Below, in pieces: positions 1 through 10,005 of a stretch of DNA of 20,550 nt. The notes below the pieces were generated by a model, which was not told where the DNA came from, made no database searches, and worked only from the letters and a program-made list of their open reading frames with translations. Positions within the stretch are counted from its first letter, which is position 1. Each line of letters begins with the position of its first letter. Both the position numbers and the translations under genes were made by a program. This stretch comes from Basidiobolus ranarum (lineage: Eukaryota; Basidiobolomycota; Basidiobolomycetes; Basidiobolales): the NCBI GenBank assembly GCA_040143965.1, contig JASJQH010007101.1, forward strand, positions 1 through 20,550, given 5' to 3'.

Positions 1-287
1 CCACCCCATGGCTTGGAGCTCATGTCCCCGTATTGACAAATATAGCAATCCTTCATCCACTGATCCCCTCCCATATGTCTCAGATACTTATTGACACTTC
101 AAATCTTGGAACAACTGGTGACTTGGAATTCACTAGTATATCTTTTCTTCCTTATGGCCCTCACTAAATAAACAAAGTTCTTCCCTATGATTGACCTGGT
201 TTTATTACCTGCAAGCCCTTTGGGATATGCTGAAGCAGCGCAAATCACATGAAGATATCTTGATGAAGAAAGGGTGAGCATCGGGGG

Positions 288-2085
288 CTAGGCTCCGACA
301 CAGAAGAGCCGCCCAAAGGCAGCAAGCAGATTCATGCTACACACAGTAAGCAGGGAAGTGGCTGAAGTGTTTGCTGACTAAACGATGATGTGAGGTTAGT
401 GGCTTTGCAGGGATGGGAAAGCGCGTCCATTACAACTTACAAGTAGCAATATTGTGGCCACAAAGATATTCAATGGAATCCCAAACAGGTTCATGATGGT
501 GGACCGAGAGTTCTCGGGTATGTAGTTGCTTCTCAGCGTTCCCATCATGGGGAAATACATCCCGCATGCGAATTCAAATGCATTGAAGCACCAGAAAATC
601 CAATTCTGGGTCTACATTCACGATATCACCAGAATGGTTATTGTTTTGGCTCAAAGTAAACACTGCTACGCTTTCTTACCTGAATCAACTTGGTACTGAT
701 CAATGCCAAGCCTGAAACTAGAAAACATATCTTTCCTATATCAGTAATGGACCACTGACGATCGCACAAATATTGGAAGCTTAAAGAGCCAATCATCATA
801 GACACCATAAAGCTGGAGAAAATGATGCCGTATGGAAGTTCCTTTTGGTCGACTACAAACAGTTGGTGAATGGATTGCACAGATGATTGATAGTTATGTT
901 GAACGCATTACCACTGGCAGCCTCTAAAATTGGTCCCCATAAAGATATCACGCTGAACATGGCGCCTTCGAACAACACCTGGAGCATACCGACCAAGGCA
1001 ATTCTACGGTCTGTATTGAAATCGATAAACAAAGAGCAGTAGAAAGGGGCTGCTTGACTACGTTACCTTGCGTAATTTGTTTCAACGAATTCAAAAGTGC
1101 ATCTGTCGTTTTTTCGGATTTCTGTTGAAATGGGTATCAATGAAACGAAGCATCTCGATTTCTTGTTAGTTCTCTCACCTCAGTATTGCCATAGTTCTCA
1201 TTCCATAGAGAGTATATCAACACTGCTCCAGTGAAGAATACTACAATAGCGGCATAAAATGGAGCAGAATTACCCGCGCGTGAAACTAGGGAGTCTGCAA
1301 ATAAACCACATAATATGGCTATGAGGCCATTAAGAAATGTTCCCCATGAGAAGGTTTGAGACAACATGGGTGTTGTAAAACCTAAACAGCAAGACATACA
1401 ACTAAATTAATCGGCCTAAGGTAGATTCGAATGAAAGGCTTACCCTCTTTAAAATGCTGACTAACCATCCAAGATTCAAACACAGAATACAGCAGGGAAG
1501 TACTTATTCCTCCGATAATCTTTCCTATCATAAGTAGAGGGAAGTTCGGGATGGTGGCCAAGATGCTTGCTATAGAATACAAAACAGTAAACCATAAACA
1601 AGAGCGCTTTCTTCCGCTTTTCAAAAATGATGATTAGTTTTTTGCTTTAGACATAGTATGTCACGAAAGACCTACTATTGATCGGAGATAGACCCAACTA
1701 ACGCTCCGAAAACCGCACTTGATAAAAACCCTGTCACAAGTAAAATGGAAATTGCATTCATCTCCAGACCGTGGCTCCTGTATAAAGAGTAGACGTATGG
1801 GCCTTGCAACCAGTCTCCAGCTAAACATTTTAAGAGTTGTAGAATAGTTTGTTTTGCAAGATTTCATAGTATAAAATCGTACTCACCCATCACTGTACAA
1901 AGAACAACTAGGTATTTATTTCGAAACCTGTTATATTCTTGCACTTTGGCCATTTCAGCTTTATCAGCTTGGTTACGCTCTTTCTTTATGTCTCCTACAT
2001 CTTTCGTGGGGGACTTTCTGGAATTTAGATACGCAAAGGTTATTGCGGGAAAAGTGAGAGCGTAGAATGTCTCGGAGAAAACCAT
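288..2085 (-). CDS. MFSD5: MFSD5/MOT2-type molybdate-anion transporter (major facilitator superfamily), 9 exons
   Basis: Exons on the minus strand are 2085-1887, 1820-1676, 1616-1444, 1381-1179, 1121-1067, 1010-912, 852-680, 611-441 and 377-288; the phases agree throughout and give 435 residues, close to the roughly 450 of human MFSD5. Visible family marks: AGDWLQGPY after a first membrane segment and a charged loop (about 67-75), the MFS A-loop DQYGRKR (113-119), DRR (259-261), YGIIFSSFM (299-307) and CGMYFPMMGTLR (365-376). Members of this family in Chlamydomonas (MOT2) and human import molybdate; substrate here is inferred from homology. The protein should sit in a membrane with about 12 helices. 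The last exon (30 codons) is the least certain because the C-terminus is poorly conserved. The ATG at 2085 is followed directly by a hydrophobic segment, as in the family. It is transcribed away from the aspartokinase gene. Confidence 0.92.
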
Positions 2086-4675
2086 GTTTATGTGGTCAAG
2101 TATTGTTCAAAAGGGTGATGTGCTAGTTGCAGTGGTTTAGACACTTCAAAGACAGGTAGAGAACTTACAAACTAGATATAACACTGAGGTCATGACTACT
2201 ATTAGTAATATATATATCACCAAGTTCAAATGAAGATATAAATTAGCATGCAAATGTTCTCCTTTTTTGTGTTGATCCCATGATTGTCATTAATATTGGT
2301 ATATGCTATTGCTCTTCCATGGTACTGAGGCTTAAGGGGATATGCTCTGAAAGGGCAAGGTTTCTGGGACAATAGGATCCGAGTTACTGTATCAAATCAC
2401 ATATAACACGTATGAGGGATATACATACTAGATACTAAAATGAGTCTAATGGATGCCCGTTGAGGATCTTTATTGTCGTATTTCTTACTAGAACGGGTTG
2501 TGGGCTAAACAGAACAGGAAATGATCTTCAACCTCACACAACTGATTCATTCATCCCTTTGGAAGTTATTGGGTTGAATCTAACATAGTGGGAGGAAACA
2601 TGTTCCCAAGTCCGCCAGCCAATTATTACCGATTTCTCCTTAAATTTGCGGCTCATTCTCCTACACTTGAGAGGTTATGATGTACCTCTGATCAATTTGT
2701 CTCAAATGACAATTTTGCACGTGGAGTAAATCTTTGGAAAGTTACCATACTGCGGCTGCCGAAATATCCCTATAGACTTGCAGGATCCATCGCTTACGTC
2801 GTCTATAAGATCTTATATTTACGTGCCATGCTGGTACTTGGTTTCTATCTCTGTAGTTGGGTACCTACTAAGCCTTTGATGTCCATCCAATCACAGAACA
2901 TTTCGAAAAGTTGAATGCACCTGATAACGGTTGTTTTCCACTGTTATCTCTCCATCTGCACATCCAAAGTCTGTAAATGGAAGAAACCTTTGCGGCATAT
3001 GAAATAACTGATTTCAGTATTGATGTTCTCGCTAAAAACTTCTTTAGAAGTGCAATTACCTACTAATCAGTATTGATTGAGGCAATCTCGTCTCGCCATT
3101 AGCAATATTGAAAGCTAAGGTGTTGTTAAACTTGGTAATCCGGATGCGATTTTTTAACACTGGTTCTCTTGATAGAGGAGATGACCAAGATACTCTATGA
3201 AAGTTTGAAATTATAATGATTTCGGAGGGCTTATTCAGAATTGTAGAACCCTAAAAGATTACAGTGTTTTTGAGCTGCTGGTCAAAGTGATCACTGCCAC
3301 ATTCTGGAGAATATTTCATCAGGCTCTTGTATCCATCACTTTTTGCCATTGTTTGAGCAGTTTAAGACAAGACGGGTGCCTATATTTTCATTTTCCTAGC
3401 AGTTCAGAAATCATGTGTTGAATGGTTGGATTTTATGGGATTATTCTAAACATAAATTTAACCTATATCAATAGTGAAACTGATTAAATATTTTGTCTGG
3501 TAAAATAGAAAATCGACAAACGAAAAGTTTGCCAGCAACCTTTCTCGAATTATTATCATGGAGATATGTAAGCCTATCGTGAAGCAGCCAAGAATAGATC
3601 ATTTTCTAGAAATCAAGCAAAATAACCACAACCTCTGGGAGGTGTCTTGGAGTAGGCGAATGTCTACTTTCATAATCAAAGGCAGCTATGACCCTCCGTG
3701 TGGACTATTGGTTGGGATTTCAATAAACACATGAACCCAATCGAGTGTTAAGTTCGCAGTGCATATCAGCGCAATCCCAACATGAGACCAGAACAAGAGA
3801 TTTCACTCCTTGGCCATTGCTGTCGATTGACACAAAACAGATAGGCCAAGCAGTCAAGTATTGCATCAGCACGGCAGATTTACTCCTTTGTAGCCATAGC
3901 TAGGTTTCACTCGATCATATCACCTCCACCTTGGGCATCTTTGCTCAAACAAATTCTAGTTCTTAGTCAGGTGAGAATGCTTCTATGATTGGTGGGCTCA
4001 TCTATGGTCATAGTGTGTCATGATCGGTAGACGATGGAAATAGCCTAGGAATCGCAGGTGATTCGAAGTAGCTGGCACTTGAATGGGGAAGTTGTACTTC
4101 GCGGGTGGGGTCCAATATAGGTCTCGGTAGAGGTAACATGAGCATGTACTCGGAGGTTGGTGATTCACGTAGCAAGGAGGAGGCCCCTTAGCCATGTACC
4201 TTGATCGAGGCGCATGTGATCAAAAATAGATATGGTTTCACTAACTTTCAATCTTATCCGAGCCATCTACTTTCAGCGATGCGGATGGGGAGCAGAGAAT
4301 TAAGCATTGAAGGCTTGGGATAGGATGGCCAGCAATCAAGCTATCCTCTGAGCATTCAATCAAGCTAATATTAGTCAAGCTACTTCCTGAATAATCGGAA
4401 TCTCTGCTGATGATCATTCGGTGCCGCTGTGTAGAAGTCATTGGCTACAGCATCTGTGCTGGTAATGAAAGAATTTGATCACCCCTTCCTTGTACTGTGC
4501 ATTCCCTTCCCTTTCCTATCTTCACCATCAACAAGCCATTCGGCCACCCACTGAGCGTACTCCTGCCCATCCAATGAAAAAGGAGTTCCCCAAGATAGAA
4601 GCACCGAAATTCCTATATTTGCAAGCCATGATTTGTCCAAATCGCGGCTTTTCTAAACTGAGATAAGAGACAAGA

Positions 4676-4682
4676 TGAGTCA
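4676..4682. promoter_or_regulatory. Gcn4/AP-1-type site TGAGTCA upstream of HOM3
   Basis: A perfect TGAGTCA, the core bound by the fungal bZIP activator Gcn4/CpcA, lies 209 nt before the HOM3 ATG and about 120 nt before its TATA box. Yeast HOM3 is under general amino-acid control, so position and gene fit. About 2.5 such heptamers are expected by chance in a window of this size, and three occur, so the site rests on context rather than on statistics. Confidence 0.5.
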
Positions 4683-4800
4683 ATATGCTTGTATGTTGTT
4701 CAAAAGATTCCCATTTCCAGACACAAAAAAGATTATCACAAATCCGGCTGCCTCTCCGCTTTCCAAATTTAGCCTCCCATCAGCCAACCAAGCTTGGTCG

Positions 4801-4808
4801 TATAAAAG
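4801..4808 (+). promoter_or_regulatory. TATA box of HOM3
   Basis: TATAAAAG matches the TATA consensus and lies 83 to 90 nt before the HOM3 ATG. Initiation would then fall roughly at 4830-4860, leaving a 5' leader of about 30 to 60 nt, which is pyrimidine-rich near 4815-4875. Position and strand suit HOM3 only. Confidence 0.6.
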
Positions 4809-4890
4809 CCTTTGCACACTCTTCTTTTTGATTACTTTTTTCCCTATCGTTCTGGGATCCATTTCAATTTCTCTTTGATCTTAAATTTTT

Positions 4891-6369
4891 ATGACCATGA
4901 CTCTTTATTCTAACCCTGAAAACAAACCTTGGTTAATTTTGAAGTTCGGCGGAACCAGTGTTGGAAAGTTCTTGGACCAAATCACTAATGTTATCATTAA
5001 GGGTGCTGTCGAGACCCATCGTGTTGTAGTTGTTTGCTCAGCTAGAAGCGGTGACACGAAATCCAAAGGAACCACCAGCAGACTGATCCGTGCTGCCGAG
5101 GAGGTTCTTGTTTCGGGTTCTAAGGGTCATCTTGAAATTGTGGCTGACATTTTGGAGGACCATGTTGAAGCTGCCAATGCAGTCATCCAGAATGTGGAGA
5201 TTCGTCAACAAGTAATCAAGGACTTGTCTGACGAATGCTCCAGACTTAAGGTATTCTTAGAGGCTGCCGAGGTTATTGACGAAGTCTCTCCTAGGTCTAA
5301 GGATATCATTATTGGCTGTGGTGAGAAACTAGCTTGTATCTTTGTTGCAGCCGCCTTAAGAGACAAGAGCGTTGACGCCCAATATGTCTCTTTGGAGAGA
5401 GTTGTCGATCAGCATTTCGAGGCAGGAAAGCTTGATCAAACTTTCTATGACTATCTCGCCGAAAGGTTCGCCTCCGAGGTGGCCCAGTGTGAAAACAGAG
5501 TACCCGTCGTTACGGGGTATTTTGGCTCCGTTCCAGGCGGTATTTTGCATAGTATTGGTAGAGGTTACACTGACCTTACCGCCGCATTATGCGCTGTTGG
5601 CCTTCGTGCTGATGAGTTGCAGGTATGGAAAGAGGTGGATGGTATCTTTACTGCTGATCCTCGTAAAGTGCCTACAGCACGTTTGTTGACTATCATCACA
5701 CCCGAAGAAGCAGCTGAGTTGACGTACTACGTGTCGGAGGTCATCCACCCTTTCACCATGGAACAAGTCATCCGTGCGCAGATTCCCATTCGTATTAAAA
5801 ATGTACAGAATCCTTCAGGCAATGGAACCATCATCTTCCCTGATGGTGCAGCTAGTAATAGAGGAAGTCCACCTCCAGCTCCTCGATTCTTACTAGAAAA
5901 TGGGTATCATCTGGATCTGTCTAGAAGACATCCCACTGCCGTCACCATCAAAGATAACGTTATTGTTTTGAACGTTCACTCCAATAGAAAGTCCGTTTCG
6001 CATGGTTTCTTCGCCAACATCTTCTCCATACTGGATAGATACGGGATTATTGTCGATCTTATTTCAACCAGTGAAGTTCATGTGTCTATGGCTTTGGGTG
6101 CTAATATTCTTGAGCGCAGTCTTGAAGGCGCTCTCAATGAACTTGGAAAACTTGGTCGAGTTGATGTCATCAAAAACATGGCTATCTTAAGCTTGGTAGG
6201 TAAACAAATGCGCAACATGGTGGGTATATCTGGCTTGATGTTTACCACACTGGCGGAGGCTCAAGTGAACATTGAAATGATCTCGCAAGGAGCTTCGGAA
6301 ATCAACATTTCATGTGTTATAGAAGAAAGCAAGTCAGAAGACGCACTTCGTGCAATAAACAATACATAA
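4891..6369 (+). CDS. HOM3: Aspartate kinase (aspartokinase), intronless
   Basis: The enzyme phosphorylates L-aspartate to 4-phospho-L-aspartate, the first step to threonine, methionine and isoleucine. The 492-residue frame shows the kinase N-terminal motif KFGGTSVGK (18-26), GRGYTDLTAAL (223-233) of the fungal amino-acid kinase fold, and VDGIFTADPR (249-258). Two regulatory ACT domains follow, roughly 358-430 (around GFFANIFSILDRYG) and 432-485 (around MVGISGLMFTTLAEAQVN), as expected for a threonine-inhibited fungal enzyme. No homoserine dehydrogenase is fused. It is the only gene here without an intron. The C-terminus stops soon after the second ACT domain (ALRAINNT), slightly short for the family. 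Start: first ATG after the TATA box, just ahead of the KFGGTSVG strand; a second ATG lies two codons later. Yeast HOM3 is Gcn4-controlled and a TGAGTCA site lies upstream. Confidence 0.97.
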   Translation: MTMTLYSNPENKPWLILKFGGTSVGKFLDQITNVIIKGAVETHRVVVVCSARSGDTKSKGTTSRLIRAAEEVLVSGSKGHLEIVADILEDHVEAANAVIQNVEIRQQVIKDLSDECSRLKVFLEAAEVIDEVSPRSKDIIIGCGEKLACIFVAAALRDKSVDAQYVSLERVVDQHFEAGKLDQTFYDYLAERFASEVAQCENRVPVVTGYFGSVPGGILHSIGRGYTDLTAALCAVGLRADELQVWKEVDGIFTADPRKVPTARLLTIITPEEAAELTYYVSEVIHPFTMEQVIRAQIPIRIKNVQNPSGNGTIIFPDGAASNRGSPPPAPRFLLENGYHLDLSRRHPTAVTIKDNVIVLNVHSNRKSVSHGFFANIFSILDRYGIIVDLISTSEVHVSMALGANILERSLEGALNELGKLGRVDVIKNMAILSLVGKQMRNMVGISGLMFTTLAEAQVNIEMISQGASEINISCVIEESKSEDALRAINNT

Positions 6370-7177
6370 TTAGATAAGATTGATTACGATAATAATATGG
6401 ATTAATAATATCATCATGTACATTCATCCCGTTTTGACAACCATTGTTTATAACAAACGAAGCGGTGTAGATTTCTTTCACCTACAATGGACACCATCTT
6501 GTACTTGGTATCTGTTGGGATGTTCTTCGCCCATGTTATTTTGTCTTATACTTCGTAAAGAACCGTGGAATAAATCATTGAGAATCACCTTTTCTTCCTT
6601 TTGAAATTATTTGAAGTGGCTTCGTTGACCAAACATTTGACCCATAATAGTTACCTTTATCTCTCTCTACAGAACCCATGCATAGGTAATATTGGTTTGT
6701 TCTAGTTACTCCGCTTGTTTGTAGGTGGTCATGGTTATAATGAAGTGGTCGAACTACCATCTATTTTCACTATCAACATGTGTGTGACAATTTAGCTGAT
6801 ACATGTCACAGGTAAATAGATATCCACATTTACGATTATCAAGACGCTCTCTGTTCCATTACATGAAGTGTCGGATATTCATTTACCAAGGATAAATAGA
6901 TGCGAAGCAACATTCCCCCTTCAAACCCTCAATCAAGGAATAGTCTCAGAATTGTAATGTGGTTGGGTAACTTTGAAGAAATTTGATTTGGTACAGAGGT
7001 GGTGGTAGTACTTCGCTTTGACTCATTGTAACTCATGGAAATTCTCCAGATCGTTCCCATCGGATCACGTGGACACCATGAAATTGGTCGTACTAGTTAA
7101 GAGCTATGGAGTCAAGATGAAACTTCAGTTCCAAGCGAATTATCTAGCTTCATCGGCTTTTACATAGAATAGAGAAT
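6370..7177. other. Intergenic region: HOM3 3' flank and DTD1 promoter
   Basis: This stretch holds the HOM3 3' flank and the upstream region of DTD1, both on the plus strand. An AATAAA at 6569-6574 is a possible HOM3 poly(A) signal, though 200 nt past the stop. A TGACTCA heptamer lies at 7019-7025, about 150 nt before the DTD1 ATG. The longest plus-strand frame near 6380 lacks an ATG. No gene was recognised. Confidence 0.55.
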
Positions 7178-8076
7178 ATGAGAGCAGTTTTACAACGAGT
7201 GATCAATGCTAGCGTATGGGGTAAGTAAAGAGTCCATTGGTAAATACACTTTTGAGGTTATGGGCGACTTATACATCTTATTGACTTAGTTGACGGGAAG
7301 GAGGTTAGTTCCATCGGTCAAGGTATTTGCGTTCTGATCGGTATCGCAGTAAACGATACTCAAAAAGACCTCGAGCACATGTAAGTGGATTTTATTGAAG
7401 GAAGAAAACAATGCTTGGTACCTTATGAATAAGTTACTTATTTTCCATTCAATACGATAGGGTCAAAAAAATTCTCAACGTTCGTGTTTTCAACGATGAA
7501 GACGATAAACCTTGGACAAAGAGTGCCAAAGATCTTGATTTAGAGATTCTATGCGGTAGGCTTTGAAAGATAAAATTCACCTGGTAGTCGTTTATTTACC
7601 TTCGAATTGATTTAGTCTCTCAGTTCACACTTTATGGAAAAACTACTAAAGGTATGGTCCAAGTTGAAAACTCACATCGCTAAGACTGTTGCTTACTTCT
7701 AAACTTCAGGTAGTAAGCCTGATTTCCATGACTCTATGAAATCCGATACTTCAAGAGCATTCTACGACGAGTTTCTGGAGAAACTAGGGGCTGCGTATAA
7801 GCCTAGCAAGATCAAAAGTAAGTCATGGTTATTTCCATTTTACCATTACTTTGTTCTAAGTTTTATTCTCTGTTGATCTCAGATGGAATCTTTGGTGCTC
7901 AAATGGTCGTAAATATCGCTAATGATGGTCCAGTCACATTGGAGTTGGATTCACGTAAGTTTGACTACAAGGAGCCAGTCCCACAAGGTAAAGATAAAGT
8001 CAAAAAGGCAAATAAGAGAGAGATCCCTACCCCACCGGATTCAGAGGCTATCTTGACGACAGGTTCCGAATCTTAG
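7178..8076 (+). CDS. DTD1: D-aminoacyl-tRNA deacylase (D-tyrosyl-tRNA deacylase), 6 exons
   Basis: The enzyme hydrolyses D-amino acids (and glycine mischarged on tRNA-Ala) from tRNA and so protects translation in the cytosol. Exons are 7178-7220, 7290-7380, 7461-7555, 7616-7651, 7710-7817 and 7883-8076; introns are 58 to 80 nt and the phases agree, giving 188 residues. Visible motifs: N-terminal MRAVLQRV, SQFTL (78-82), KPDFH just after it, FGAQM (128-132) and NDGPVT (138-143), the paired SQFTL/GPVT signature of the DTD fold. The core ends near residue 150; a further tail of about 38 residues is rich in lysine and proline (KDKVKKANKRE, then PTPPDSE) and is not part of the catalytic fold. The gene converges with PEX2; 232 nt separate the stops. 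Confidence 0.96.
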
Positions 8077-8144
8077 GATATACATATACATAAGTTAATT
8101 CCCACTGTATTTGGTTGATTAGTGCAGATTTTCTTAGATGCAAT

Positions 8145-8150
8145 AATAAA
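8145..8150 (+). terminator. Poly(A) signal of DTD1
   Basis: AATAAA lies 69 nt past the DTD1 stop codon, a usual distance. It sits in the 232-nt convergent spacer shared with PEX2. Confidence 0.5.
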
Positions 8151-8171
8151 TTACTCGAAATATGAAGATTA

Positions 8172-8177
8172 TTTATT
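8172..8177 (-). terminator. Poly(A) signal of PEX2
   Basis: TTTATT on the plus strand reads AATAAA on the minus strand, 131 nt past the PEX2 stop. It lies beyond the DTD1 signal, so the two convergent transcripts probably overlap by a few tens of nucleotides at their 3' ends. Confidence 0.45.
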
Positions 8178-8308
8178 CAAGTTACTTTTCTCATTAACTG
8201 TTAAATGCTGGAACAAGTGATTTTTTGGTATGTGAAGTATGTTTCTCCCAAGTTGAGGATACATAGAAGCGTATGTGCATAAAGTAGAGTTGCTGAACAT
8301 CAATACTC

Positions 8309-9798
8309 TTACGATTTCTCATCTTCAATGGGGTCATCATTGGCCTTGGCTTCGTCTTCGCCTTGGATATCAACTTTCTCAACTACTCGGTGGGATGTGG
8401 TTACTACTTCACCGCACCGTGGACATGAGAAGCCACTGGGGTCGACCATCAGCTTCGTTTGAATACAGTAATAGCAGTATCTGTGTCCACAATTGGTTTC
8501 GTAGGGTAAATTCAAAGTGCAACTCAAAACATCTCCATTTTCATCTTGATTGCTGTAGCAAATAGCACAAATATGTGCAGGTAGCTCAGAAGCACCCTCA
8601 TGTGTACCGCCAAAGATCTTCTTTACTACGGTATTTTTTAGTCGTTCCAAGTTCACCAAAGGTACCAAGAACATGAGGAATTCGGTGAACGCGTGCCAGA
8701 CCAATTGTCGGTTGAGGAACTCGAAACTAACATTGCGTGTAACCTCTCTTCTAGCATAGACCAATCTCATGGACAATACACGCTCGATTAATGTACGATA
8801 TCTAGCAATAAAATGTTCAACCATTAGAATGTAAAGCTTGGGGGGAAGAGTAATGATTAACCTCTCTTACTTTCCGGTATACATGAAATAAAGGTAGTTT
8901 ACTAAACTCATCGCCTTAAATGCCTTCTCAATCACTTGAATTGACTGCCAAATGATTTTACGTGGATTGTTCTACAAGCAATTGTTCAAAAGATATTGAG
9001 CCTATAGCCACTTGAATACAATATGTTTCCATGATGTTTACCGCATCTAATTCACTCCATCCCCAACTGGACAGTAGTCTATTAATTCTGCTCCATAGGT
9101 ATTCGCCACCGATCTGTAGGACACCGTACATAGTCTTTTGATAGTTGCTCAGAGGTGAATCCACAGCTATCGATTGTACTAAACCATAGGACATTCTTTT
9201 AGTAAATACAAGTTAGGACTTGGAATTGATTTCACGTACGTCCGCCTTTATGCGCTCTTTCGTCGCGAAATTTCAGATTTTGAAGCTGACAACCATATGT
9301 AGCATTGCTTGGAGCACAAATGGACAACTTGTACAGAGAGAACTGGAGTATAGCCGATAACTCAGGTTGAAATTTCTCCTTAATATTGAATTTCTATAAA
9401 AGAAAATAGATACACATAAATATTGAACCGACAGTACATTTCGTTGCTTTACTTCCTTCTCATACCTTAAATAAACTGAACGCCGTCCATAGCTGTTCTT
9501 TTAACATATCCTCCAATTCGTTATCTAAGAGCTCGGCGTCCAACTGACTTACACGCAGAACCCGTAGTGGAGTAGTAGATGCGGTAGCTAGCGCTTTCCT
9601 GAGAGTAGTTAAGCCGGACTTCATGTTGTCCCAATCTGATTTCCAGAATTGGTTTCTGGTCTGTAAAGTAGAAATAGGAACATTGGGTGGTGGTCTTGGC
9701 ACTTCTTGTGTAGTATTCGTTGTCTCCGTTGGATGAATATCTTTTGTTAAAGGAAAGTTACGTTCACTAGTCATTTGGGTTGGTACTCTGATTGTCAT
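8309..9798 (-). CDS. PEX2: Peroxin 2, RING-finger E3 ubiquitin ligase of the peroxisomal import complex, 5 exons
   Basis: PEX2 with PEX10 and PEX12 forms the peroxisomal membrane ligase complex that ubiquitinates the receptor PEX5 for recycling. Exons are 9798-9466, 9393-9236, 9195-9012, 8944-8871 and 8801-8309, giving 413 residues. Marks: LRVLRVSQLDAELLD near the end of exon 1, LQNLKFRDE in exon 2, the YGVLQIGGEYLW segment in exon 3, FLNRQLVWHAFTEFLMFLVP in exon 5, then a C3HC4 RING with Cys 328, 331, 354, His 356, Cys 359, 362, 376 and 379, and an acidic tail. The open frame runs six codons further upstream but only from a TTG, so the ATG at 9798 is used. Two introns need care: 9235-9196 is only 40 nt, and 9011-8945 has a weak GTGGCT donor; both are needed to keep frame and family alignment. 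Confidence 0.93.
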
Positions 9799-9993
9799 TG
9801 AAGTATATACACCCAAAGATTTACCCTTGTATTTGAAATGTTTTTGCTTTTGTTTCCTTGTAGATGACGAGAGTTTATTAAGCTACAAGTAAAATATGTG
9901 GTTTGGTCTTCCAGTGTTACACGTTATTAGAATTTCACAGATTTGTCATCTTCCTTTAAGAAATCAGAGATTATCAATTGCATTGGATATGTG

Positions 9994-10005
9994 TGAGTCA
10001 CGTGA
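9994..10005. promoter_or_regulatory. Compound bZIP / E-box element TGAGTCACGTGA
   Basis: TGAGTCA (9994-10000) overlaps the palindrome TCACGTGA (9998-10005), which contains the E-box CACGTG recognised by bHLH factors such as Cbf1. It lies about 196 nt upstream of the PEX2 ATG and 423 nt upstream of the RPS25 ATG. Function is inferred from motif identity only. Confidence 0.35.

Larger units (their letters stand above)
2086..4890. other. 2.8 kb divergent intergenic region without a supported gene
   Basis: This spacer lies between the 5' ends of the MFSD5-type gene (minus strand) and HOM3 (plus strand), so both promoters must be inside it. Only short open frames of 58 to 66 codons are present, with no recognisable domain, and this number of such frames is expected by chance at this base composition. 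No tRNA, repeat array or transposon protein was recognised. The part from about 4500 to 4890 reads as the HOM3 promoter (Gcn4-type site and TATA box listed separately). The part from about 2090 to 3500 is AT-rich. Confidence 0.6.

Noticed and set aside
3060-3349. Minus-strand frame of about 98 codons with one internal TAG, looking like a broken gene
   Set aside because: Such a frame with a single stop is expected by chance over six frames of this spacer, and no homology could be recognised.
3558-3734. 58-codon plus-strand ORF with a PIP-box-like start (KQPRIDHFL)
   Set aside because: The PCNA-box match lacks the second aromatic residue, no other domain is visible, and ORFs of this length are expected by chance in a 2.8 kb spacer.
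3998-4195. 65-codon minus-strand proline- and cysteine-containing ORF
   Set aside because: It has an ATG, but no recognisable domain, no signal peptide and no convincing splice partner; length is within chance.
4241-4441. 66-codon minus-strand serine-rich ORF
   Set aside because: No family resemblance, and it abuts the HOM3 promoter; within chance expectation.
9799-9816. Six-codon upstream extension of PEX2
   Set aside because: It begins with TTG; the first ATG at 9798 is the sensible start in a eukaryote.
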